Part shown: positions 25,729 through 32,615 of the stretch, in pieces
Layout: every line of letters begins with the position of its first letter
How positions within the stretch are numbered: the first letter of the stretch is position 1
Assembly (NCBI GenBank): GCA_963701675.1
Contig: OY969623.1
Location: 4,030,001 to 4,094,000 of the forward strand
Direction of reading: 5' to 3'
DNA length: 64,000 bases
DNA from: G963701675 sp963701675
GTDB lineage: Bacteria > Planctomycetota > Planctomycetia > Gemmatales > Gemmataceae
Program-made: the position numbers and the translations under genes
Notes under the pieces: generated by a model
The model's database searches: none
What the model saw: only the letters and a program-made list of their open reading frames with translations
What the model was told of the DNA's origin: nothing

Positions 25729-26814
25729 ATGTCTGAAAAAGTCGTCATCGTGGGTTCCGGCCCTGCGGCATGGACCGCGGCCATCTATGCGGCACGAGCC
25801 AATTTGCAACCGCTCGTATTCGAGGGCGACCCCGGCTACGAGAGAAACCGCCAACAAGGCACACTCCCACTCGGTCAGCTGGCACTGACGACGGAAGTCG
25901 AGAACTATCCCGGCACCCCAACGGGCGACACGCGGGCCTATCTCGCAACCGCCATCAAGGATGACTTTCGTAAACCCGATTGGGTCGTTCGGCAGCTGCC
26001 CCAACCCAGCCACGGAGTCAACGGCCCCGAACTGATGGAGCTCATGAGACAACAGGCCGTCAATTTCGGCACACGAATCATCTCCAAAGATGTCGTGCGC
26101 GTGGATCTCAAGAAACGGCCGTTCTCGATCACGGCGGTAAACCGCGGCAACGACGACAAGGTACTCGAAGACACCGAAGAAACGGTGGAATCCGCGACGC
26201 TGATCATCGCCACCGGCGCCCGAGCCAACTACCTCGGCCTGCCGTCGGAAGACCGTTTCAAAAACATCGGCGTTTCAGCCTGTGCAGTGTGTGATGGAGC
26301 GCTGCCTCGCTTTCGAAATAAACCGCTCGTCGTCATCGGCGGTGGCGACTCGGCCGTGGAAGAAGGTACCTACCTCACCAAATTCGCCAGCAAAGTCTAT
26401 ATGGTCCATCGACGGGACAAGCTGCGCGCGTCGCAAATCATGCAGCAGCGTGCCCTGTCCAATCCGAAGATTGAAATGAAATGGAATAGTGCTTTGGCCG
26501 AGGTCCTCGGTGACGACAAGGCCGGCGTGACAGGCGTTCGACTTCAAAGCACGGTTAATGACTCGACGGAGGAATTGACGTCCTGGGGCGTGTTTCTAGC
26601 CATCGGCCACACGCCCAACACCGATTTCCTCGCCGGACAGCTGGAACTCGACGACAAGGGCTATGTCCGCTGGACCAAACCGCAGCGCACCGACACCAGT
26701 GTCGAGGGTGTGTTTGCTGCCGGCGATGTGGCGGACAGCTACTACCGACAAGCGGTCACGGCGGCAGGCACCGGCTGCATGGCCGCCCTGGATGCAGAGC
26801 GGTGGCTGGGCTAG
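25729..26814 (+). CDS. trxB: Thioredoxin-disulfide reductase, with an N-terminal insertion
   Basis: NADPH flavoprotein that reduces thioredoxin. FAD site GSGPAAWTAAIYAARA (about 8-23), redox CAVCDG (about 185-190), NADPH site VIGGGDSAVEE, and C-terminal FAD contact GVFAAGDVADSYYRQAVTAAG. At 361 residues it is some 40 longer than usual; the extra sequence is an expanded first third (ENYPGTPTGDTRAYLATAIK to VNGPELMELMRQQA). Its end overlaps by 4 bases the end of the convergent small membrane gene. Confidence 0.92.
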   Translation: MSEKVVIVGSGPAAWTAAIYAARANLQPLVFEGDPGYERNRQQGTLPLGQLALTTEVENYPGTPTGDTRAYLATAIKDDFRKPDWVVRQLPQPSHGVNGPELMELMRQQAVNFGTRIISKDVVRVDLKKRPFSITAVNRGNDDKVLEDTEETVESATLIIATGARANYLGLPSEDRFKNIGVSACAVCDGALPRFRNKPLVVIGGGDSAVEEGTYLTKFASKVYMVHRRDKLRASQIMQQRALSNPKIEMKWNSALAEVLGDDKAGVTGVRLQSTVNDSTEELTSWGVFLAIGHTPNTDFLAGQLELDDKGYVRWTKPQRTDTSVEGVFAAGDVADSYYRQAVTAAGTGCMAALDAERWLG

Positions 26815-27065
26815 TGCACACTTCGCGTAAGCACAATCGCGAGCCAAACTAGTTCGCCGACACCAATGGCCAGAAACAGCAGTGACAGACCCAACCGCGC
26901 ACCGCGGCTTTGCCAGCTGGGTCAGTGGCCGCACAATCGTTGCGCCGCCGGCTTGTCACGCCCGCCCTCAATGCCACGGACGTAACCGTACAGCTTGAAC
27001 GACCCAAGAAGGGTAAACCCGATTCCAGCCAAAGCCAGTGGAAACCACTCGGCGAACGAAATCAC
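26811..27065 (-). CDS. Small two-helix membrane protein with an in-frame TGA: candidate selenoprotein (or nonsense mutant)
   Basis: GTG 27065 has a strong GGAGG site 8 bases upstream, and lies 15 bases after the DUF2807 gene on the same strand. The frame gives 47 residues, then TGA at 26922-26924, then 36 more to TAG at 26811-26813. Both sides look coding: a membrane helix before (FPLALAGIGFTLLGSF), then KLYGYVRGIEGGRDKP and LCGH-[TGA]-PSW, then a second helix (LGLSLLFLAIGVGELVWLAI). TGA thus falls in a C-x-x-U position, the commonest redox selenocysteine setting. I recall relatives with LCGxCP here but cannot check them. A simple TGC to TGA mutation, or real termination at 47 residues, is the alternative. 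Confidence 0.5.
26890..26921 (-). promoter_or_regulatory. Possible bacterial SECIS-like hairpin right after the TGA
   Basis: In the minus-strand RNA directly after the TGA, CCCA pairs with UGGG, and inside it GCCGC pairs with GCGGU (one G-U) around an apical loop beginning GGU, 18 bases after the TGA. Bacterial SECIS elements sit at this distance and carry an early loop G. The base pairs are seen; the function is inferred. Confidence 0.35.
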
Positions 27066-27080
27066 TGGCCGTCCCTCCGC

Positions 27081-27803
27081 TCAATTTGGCTCCACTGTGG
27101 ATGCGCCGCTAACGTCTTTCTTCAGGATTTCAGGAGTTCCCACATAGCGTAGTTTGGAGGCTCCCGAGGCTGTGACCAGTAACTCATCCGAAACGGCGAC
27201 GTTGGCGGTTGAAGCCCCGCTCAGGTTTGCCTTGACGGAGTGTGCGGTAACATCCCCGGCCGAGAATTGGGACGCACCGGAACAATCAATAGTCATCTGT
27301 CCGACGCTTCCGGTCATCGTGCATCGGCTAGCGCCACTCAAACTCACTTTCATCTCGTCGGATTTTCCGGACATCTTGCAAGAGCTCGCGCCGCTGAGAT
27401 CGAGCCGGAAGTTTCCGGCGTCGACGCCGCTTATCGCGATAGTGGAGGCGCCGCTGCCATCAAGTGACTCTAGGCGTGGCGTAGTCGCCTTTACCTTTAC
27501 GCCCAAGCTGGTATTCATACTCCGGTTAATGCGAACCTTTAGCGTCTTTCCCGATACCTCCGTCTTGACGTGCGGGAGGATGTTATCGTCAGCGATGATC
27601 TCCAGACTTGCCGCGGGGCCGACTTCAAGATCGAGCTTGATAGCGTGGCTAACATCCACCTCGTTGAACTCAGCCACCGAGCGCGACTCGGTTTTCGAAA
27701 CGCCGCTTCCCTTAATGGGGGGTTCGCCTAGTTGAACGCCGCACCCGGAGAATACCGGAATGACCAGAGAGAACGCCAGGCAGGTTTTCGCGACTGTTGT
27801 CAT
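27081..27803 (-). CDS. DUF2807 (GIN-type head) beta-helical lipoprotein
   Basis: 240 residues from ATG 27803, chosen because GGAGG sits 5 bases upstream; a GTG at 27815 is in frame. A lipobox VFSGC ends the signal. Early GSGVSKTESRSVAEFNEVDV is the typical DUF2807 opening. The second half repeats SGAS every 15-20 residues (GSGAST, LSGASSC, LSGASRC, CSGASQF, LSGASTA, ASGASKL, VSGAST), consistent with a right-handed beta-helix with a Ser/Gly ladder. Likely cell-surface or periplasmic; function unknown. The small membrane gene follows 15 bases later. Confidence 0.87.
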   Translation of the reverse strand: MTTVAKTCLAFSLVIPVFSGCGVQLGEPPIKGSGVSKTESRSVAEFNEVDVSHAIKLDLEVGPAASLEIIADDNILPHVKTEVSGKTLKVRINRSMNTSLGVKVKATTPRLESLDGSGASTIAISGVDAGNFRLDLSGASSCKMSGKSDEMKVSLSGASRCTMTGSVGQMTIDCSGASQFSAGDVTAHSVKANLSGASTANVAVSDELLVTASGASKLRYVGTPEILKKDVSGASTVEPN

Positions 27804-27858
27804 GTGAACCTCCACGGCTCTTATTCGTAGTTTGAAGTTCTTGATTTATCAAAAACCT

Positions 27859-28785
27859 TCACCGCAGGTCGCCGCGGTATATTTTCATCACATCGCCTAG
27901 CAGTTTGAGGGCTTGTGGTTTCTCACGCTGGAAGGAGTTACGTCCCATGATGGAGCCGAAGCCGCCGCCATCGCGGATGGCGCGGACTTCATCGAGAATC
28001 GCTGTGTCGTCCTTGGCTTCACCACCGGAGAAAATCACGACGCGCCGGCCGTCGAACGCGCTCTGCACGACATTTCGCACTCGGTCGGCAAGCGTGTTGA
28101 TCGGCACCTTGTAGCGGGTGTAAACATCCTTGGCGGGCGCTTGCTCCAGGTAATCCGAGGGTAGTTTGACTTTGATAATGTGGGCGCCGAGCTGTGCCGC
28201 GATTTGAGCAGCGTAGCCACAAATATCGATCGCTGTTTCACCCGCCTTGCTCAAGTCGCCGCCACGCGGATACGACCAGACCACGGAGAGTAGCCCCGCC
28301 GCCTTGGCCTCCGCTGTGATCTCGCGAAGCTCTTCATACATTTCGACTCGGTGCTCCGAGCCGGGATAGATCGTGAAGCCGACGGCGACGCACCCAAGTC
28401 GCCGAGCATCCTGCACACTGGCGGTGACCGCCGAAATCGGATCTTTCTCGGCGTGAAGCAGGTCGTGGTTGTTGGCTTTGAGAATCAACGGCACCTCGCC
28501 GGCAAAGTCGGCTGCACCGGCTTCCAGGAACCCAAGCGGCGCCGCGTAAGCCGAACATCCGGCATCGATGGCCAATTGGAAATGGTAGTGTGGGTTGTAC
28601 GCCGCCGGGTTCATGGCGAAACTGCGGGCCGGGCCGTGCTCGAAACCCTGGTCCACCGGCAGAATCACGAGCCTGCCGGTTCCGGCCAGCGTGCCGTGCA
28701 TCAGCAAGCGGGCCAAGTTCGTCAGTACCCCTGGATTCTCGCTTCGATACCAACCAAGGATTTCCCGGCACCGTGGAGTCAGCAT
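27859..28785 (-). CDS. fbaB: Class I fructose-bisphosphate aldolase, DhnA/FbaB type
   Basis: Schiff-base aldolase of glycolysis and gluconeogenesis, 308 residues. Opening LVILPVDQGFEHGP is diagnostic of the DhnA group. Further conserved parts are LILKANNHD, VGFTIYPGSEHR, IIKVKLPSDY (the Schiff-base Lys lies here), VVIFSGGEAKDD and GGFGSIMGRNSFQRE. Single-gene unit between DUF2807 and the phosphoesterase. Confidence 0.92.
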   Translation of the reverse strand: MLTPRCREILGWYRSENPGVLTNLARLLMHGTLAGTGRLVILPVDQGFEHGPARSFAMNPAAYNPHYHFQLAIDAGCSAYAAPLGFLEAGAADFAGEVPLILKANNHDLLHAEKDPISAVTASVQDARRLGCVAVGFTIYPGSEHRVEMYEELREITAEAKAAGLLSVVWSYPRGGDLSKAGETAIDICGYAAQIAAQLGAHIIKVKLPSDYLEQAPAKDVYTRYKVPINTLADRVRNVVQSAFDGRRVVIFSGGEAKDDTAILDEVRAIRDGGGFGSIMGRNSFQREKPQALKLLGDVMKIYRGDLR

Positions 28786-28845
28786 GTGATTTCCCTTACG
28801 TTAGCCAGCGCGCCCAGGCGCAGCCTTTCTATCGCGGAATCGCCA

Positions 28846-29772
28846 TTACGGAAAGTGCGCAAGTCCCGAAACCGCAGGCAGGACCAGTGAAAACGATTCG
28901 CCATCCACAAATGTGCGTGTTGGTTCCGAATAAGTTCGACGAATGACTCGGCAACTCATTCCCGTGAACGTGTATTCCGCGTAACCCCAGTGACCATGTT
29001 GCGTCGCACTGCCGGCACAGACGATCGGAAAAGGCGCGACGCTTGGCACATGGACATGGTAGGGACTGTGACGGTGACCGTGCAACCAGAGACAAACCCC
29101 GCCGGCCGCGGCGACCGCCACCAATTCTTTTGAATTCCGTAACCCATGCGTCCGGCGTTCAGGTTTGCCGGAAGCCATGCACACGGGATAATGCGTGACC
29201 AGAATCCGCGGTCCCGGTGCCAACTGCTCAAGCAACCGCCGAAGCCGATCCAATTGAGCGGGATCGATTCGGCCGCTGGCATCCCACGTCCAAAGGTTTC
29301 CGGCCGATGTATTGACACCGATCAGCCAAAACGGGCCCACACGCTGAGCAAATGGATATACGGCTCCGTCCACCCGTTCACCCTGTTGCCACGCGGCGAA
29401 AACCTTTTCAAACAGCCCGGAGCGCTCAAGGGCACGAGTGTAGTAGTCGTGGTTGCCCGGCACCGCTAATCCGGGAAGCATGCCATCCTTTCCCACGCCA
29501 AGCATCAATGCGGCGTGGGCCAGCTCCGACTCGAAGCCCAACGTGGTCGCATCCCCGGAGAAAATCAAGTGGTCGGGCCGGCGATTGCGGACATCATCCA
29601 CCAAACGAGCCAGGACGGCACTGGCATCCCGGAATTGATGTCCTCGCCCAAGAAGGGCGATGTTCACCCACCCGGTAAATCGTTTCGTGAACCAATCCCG
29701 CATTTGCCAACCGAGCGGTCGAGCGGTGACGTGAATATCGCTGAAGTGCGCTAGTCGGATCTCTTGCGGCAT
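28846..29772 (-). CDS. Calcineurin-like metallophosphoesterase
   Basis: 308 residues. Two-metal phosphoesterase motifs in order: D-x-H in HFSDIHVT (about 9-16), GDATT (weak GD-x2), GNHDYY (about 107-112), TH in VTHYPVC and GHRH (about 230). It starts almost at the first motif, so it is cytoplasmic. Substrate not predictable. Divergent from the ferredoxin gene. Confidence 0.87.
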   Translation of the reverse strand: MPQEIRLAHFSDIHVTARPLGWQMRDWFTKRFTGWVNIALLGRGHQFRDASAVLARLVDDVRNRRPDHLIFSGDATTLGFESELAHAALMLGVGKDGMLPGLAVPGNHDYYTRALERSGLFEKVFAAWQQGERVDGAVYPFAQRVGPFWLIGVNTSAGNLWTWDASGRIDPAQLDRLRRLLEQLAPGPRILVTHYPVCMASGKPERRTHGLRNSKELVAVAAAGGVCLWLHGHRHSPYHVHVPSVAPFPIVCAGSATQHGHWGYAEYTFTGMSCRVIRRTYSEPTRTFVDGESFSLVLPAVSGLAHFP

Positions 29773-29824
29773 ACAAGAGTGTTATCGGAAGACGAAAAGG
29801 CACGGTCAAGGCAATGCGGACTAA

Positions 29825-29853
29825 TAGACCCTGCATGAGGACGTTTGTACAAT
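29825..29853 (+). promoter_or_regulatory. Candidate promoter of the ferredoxin gene
   Basis: TAGACC (29825-29830), 17 bases, TACAAT (29848-29853), about 45 bases before the ATG at 29899. Confidence 0.45.
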
Positions 29854-29898
29854 GCCCCAATTCAACATCGTGTCAATTGCCGTGAGGACGATGTCTAA

Positions 29899-30264
29899 AT
29901 GCCGAAAGTGATCATTGCAAACGAAAAAAGGGAAATCGAAGTCCCGGCCGGCGCCAATCTTCGTGCCGCCATCCGGGAGGCAGGCATTCAACTCTATCCC
30001 GGAATCAACCGGTATCTAAACTGCCTCGGACTTGGTCTCTGCGGAACATGCCGCGTGGTAGTCAAGAAAGGCATGGAAAACCTTAGCGACGTCGGTTTTC
30101 GCGAGCGTGCACGTCTAAGTGTTTCCCTTGCTACGATCGGCAATGAGAAGGAGATGCGGCTCGCCTGTCAAACCAGCGTGAAAGGCGACTGCACGATTGA
30201 GACGCGACCGGCATTCAATGTGAGCGGCGAGAACTTCTGGCAGAAACCCTATCCAAACAAGTAA
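29899..30264 (+). CDS. Plant/adrenodoxin-type [2Fe-2S] ferredoxin
   Basis: 121 residues. Cluster ligands appear as NCLGLGLCGTCRV (about residues 38-50) and the last Cys in MRLACQTSV (near 90). The sequence PAGANLRAAIREAGI is the beta-grasp start common to these ferredoxins. It stands alone, so the partner enzyme is unknown. Confidence 0.87.
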   Translation: MPKVIIANEKREIEVPAGANLRAAIREAGIQLYPGINRYLNCLGLGLCGTCRVVVKKGMENLSDVGFRERARLSVSLATIGNEKEMRLACQTSVKGDCTIETRPAFNVSGENFWQKPYPNK

Positions 30265-30280
30265 GACGGACAATAAGCGC

Positions 30281-30321
30281 AAAAAGTGGGGCCGGTACGT
30301 GCCCTTTTCACGCCCGGCCCC
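30281..30321 (-). terminator. Intrinsic terminator for the minus-strand lipoprotein gene
   Basis: On the minus strand a perfect 8-bp stem (GGGGCCGG / CCGGCCCC, 30288-30295 and 30314-30321) is followed by ACTTTTT. On the plus strand the stem also follows the ferredoxin gene but has no T-run there. Confidence 0.65.
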
Positions 30322-30401
30322 GCAACCATAGGAGGTTGTCCCGCGTTTAGTTTCGCCGATTGATTGGCCGCTGTCAATAGGCTGGTTGAAAAAAATTTCT
30401 C

Positions 30402-31103
30402 TCATGGCGATTTGAACTTCTGACGTTCGGCGGCCGCCTCATTTCCCACTGCCAATGTCTGCAAGCACAAATCGATGGCCTTGGTCACCTCCGCACTCGT
30501 AGCTTTGTCCTTGTACGTGTGAAAGACAATGGCCACTCGTGCCTGTGGAGCCTGGTGGAGATAGACGATGTAACTCGTGGGAATCTGGCCCGTGTCGGTG
30601 TATGTGCTTGTTTGGAAGTCCATAGGCGCGCGGCCGTGCGGCGTTTTCGGCGCCCGCGTGAACTCTGTATGAGCCATCCCTTGGAGCCCTTGTTGTGCTC
30701 GGTCGGTAAACTCTTTCCAGTCCCCCGGCGGCAACACGGCAATGTTCACATCCAAAAACGGCGACTCCGGCGGAGGCATCACCCCCGGCTTAGGACGACG
30801 CCATGGCTCCCGACCGAACTGCTGGAACACTTCGCCCCATCTCAAGTAGGATTTTGTGTCAATCCCCCGCGGCAAACGGAAGTAGACGTCGATGGGCGGT
30901 TGATTGCTTCCCGGCACGGTAATTGGAGCAACCTCAGCGGGTTCGCCGAGGTGTTTGTTCCGCTCATCAACAACGTCCTGCTTCTTCTGGGCTTTGACCA
31001 TTTTCTCTTCGTACTCCGCCAGCCCACAGCCGGCGACGAGCACCGAGATGGTCAGCAGGATTCCACAGCGAACGCGATAGGAAATCACGAGTAATGCCTC
31101 CAC
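30402..31103 (-). CDS. Hypothetical lipoprotein
   Basis: 233 residues. The signal has lipobox LVAGC near residue 26, followed by a charged coil (EYEEKMVKAQKKQDVVDERN), then a mixed alpha/beta domain with DVYFRLPRGIDTKSYL and IVYLHQAPQARVAIVFHTY. No family recognised. An intrinsic terminator follows about 80 bases downstream. Confidence 0.7.
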   Translation of the reverse strand: MEALLVISYRVRCGILLTISVLVAGCGLAEYEEKMVKAQKKQDVVDERNKHLGEPAEVAPITVPGSNQPPIDVYFRLPRGIDTKSYLRWGEVFQQFGREPWRRPKPGVMPPPESPFLDVNIAVLPPGDWKEFTDRAQQGLQGMAHTEFTRAPKTPHGRAPMDFQTSTYTDTGQIPTSYIVYLHQAPQARVAIVFHTYKDKATSAEVTKAIDLCLQTLAVGNEAAAERQKFKSP

Positions 31104-31192
31104 GGGGGATAGACGTATTTGATTATCTTACAGGCAGAATGGATCGAGTGCATCGAGTTCTAGTTGCGAATCGCAAAGCCGCAAGCGGCGTG

Positions 31193-32086
31193 TCAGCCCT
31201 GCACACGCAGGCGTCCGGGCAGCATCATGATCTCCAGTTCGCATATTCCATCCGCCGGATTCACGAAGATTTCTCCATCCATATGAACCTGCAACGCCGC
31301 CGCCGACCGCACTCGAACGGTCTTGCATCGCCCCATCCACAATGCGGGGTGGTCGGTGGGAAGCCTTCCTCCCCATGCGAGCTTCGGAAGATGCCGAATG
31401 ATTTCGAACCGGGACATCGGGCCAGCGTGTAGGTAGTCAAACAAGCCGTCGTCCGGAAGCGCGTCCGGCGTCACCAACAGATTTCCCTCGCGTTGGCCGA
31501 TCGCCACCGTTAACGCGAACGTCGGAGTTCTTCGGGTCGTCCCGTCGAACAAGATTTCCATGTCCGTGCAGCGGTAATGAAAGAACAACGAACGCAGGAA
31601 CGCCAGACCGTACAGCGGCACACCCTGTAGCCAGCGGATTTTTCGCGCTTCAACTGTCACCGCGCTGTTGAATCCCAGACCTACCGAGTTAATGAAATAT
31701 CGCTCGCGACCGTCTCCCGTCCGCATCAAGCCCACGTCAACGCTGCGAACGTTTTCTCGCTTCAAGGTAATACCGTTGCTGCAGTCCAAACCCAAGCAGA
31801 ACGCGTAATCGTTGGCCGAGCCAATCGGAAACACGACGAAGGTTACATCGGGCCGATTGGCACGAAGAATTCCGTTGGCGACTTCGTGCGCCGTGCCGTC
31901 GCCACCCGCCGCGGCGATGAAATCGTAGCCCGACTTTGCCGCCTGGAATGCCAATTCCTCCGCATGACCTGCGGTGGACGTTGCTTGGAACTCCGCACCG
32001 GAACCCAGCGCCTGACGCAGGCTTTCCATGCGTTTGGGAGCGCGGCCGCGAGCCGCCATCGGATTGTAGATCACGCACATCGGCAT
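31193..32086 (-). CDS. Diacylglycerol kinase-like lipid kinase (YegS/BmrU family)
   Basis: 297 residues from ATG 32086, chosen because it begins MPMCVIYNPMAARGRAPKR as the family does; the ATG at 32161 would overlap the divergent deaminase. The nucleotide-binding motif is AAAGGDGTAHEV (about 60-71), with PIGSANDYA the next conserved block. Transfers phosphate to a lipid such as diacylglycerol or a sphingoid base. Confidence 0.87.
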   Translation of the reverse strand: MPMCVIYNPMAARGRAPKRMESLRQALGSGAEFQATSTAGHAEELAFQAAKSGYDFIAAAGGDGTAHEVANGILRANRPDVTFVVFPIGSANDYAFCLGLDCSNGITLKRENVRSVDVGLMRTGDGRERYFINSVGLGFNSAVTVEARKIRWLQGVPLYGLAFLRSLFFHYRCTDMEILFDGTTRRTPTFALTVAIGQREGNLLVTPDALPDDGLFDYLHAGPMSRFEIIRHLPKLAWGGRLPTDHPALWMGRCKTVRVRSAAALQVHMDGEIFVNPADGICELEIMMLPGRLRVQG

Positions 32087-32143
32087 GGTGTCGCCCAGGT
32101 GATTTATACTATCCGCATAGGCAAAGGAGATGAGGACTGAGAT

Positions 32144-32581
32144 ATGGATCCGTTCTTGCAAGCCGCCATCGAGGAAGCGCGAAAGGGACTCGCCGAGGGT
32201 GGGATTCCCATCGGGTCGGTCCTAGTCATCGACGGAAAGATCGTCGGCCGCGGCCATAATCGCCGGGTGCAGAAAGGAAGTGCCATCTTACACGCCGAGA
32301 TGGATTGCCTTGAAAACGCTGGCCGATTGAAAGCTCAAGACTACCAACGCGCGGTTCTCTATTCGACGCTGTCGCCATGCGACATGTGCAGCGGCACGGC
32401 CTTGCTTTACAAGATTCCGCGCATCGTCATCGGCGAGAATCGGACGTTTCAAGGACCGGAGGAATATGTCCGATCGCGGGGCGTTCGGTTAGAGATTCTC
32501 CAGAATGCTGAGTGCATCCAGCTGATGCGCGAATTCATCGCCGCCCGACCGGAGTTGTGGAACGAGGATATTGGTGTTTAG
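32144..32581 (+). CDS. Yeast-type (FCY1-like) cytosine deaminase
   Basis: Zinc deaminase of the CDA/dCMP fold, 145 residues. Zn ligands and catalytic Glu are in LHAEMDCLEN (about 50-59) and SPCDMC (about 83-88). The C-terminal half, YKIPRIVIGENRTFQGPEEY and MREFIAARPELWNEDIG, follows yeast cytosine deaminase FCY1 (PRCVVGEN, FIDERPQDWFEDIGE), unlike the unrelated bacterial CodA. It would convert cytosine to uracil, feeding the Upp encoded at 21.3 kb. Divergent from the lipid kinase. Confidence 0.85.
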   Translation: MDPFLQAAIEEARKGLAEGGIPIGSVLVIDGKIVGRGHNRRVQKGSAILHAEMDCLENAGRLKAQDYQRAVLYSTLSPCDMCSGTALLYKIPRIVIGENRTFQGPEEYVRSRGVRLEILQNAECIQLMREFIAARPELWNEDIGV

Positions 32582-32598
32582 TCCGCCGTTGGCGGATT
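32582..32598. terminator. Small hairpin between convergent genes
   Basis: TCCGCC-GTT-GGCGGA followed by TT, between the ends of the deaminase and acylase genes. Too short for certainty. Confidence 0.3.
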
Positions 32599-32615
32599 CG
32601 CAGAACCGCGTGCCT

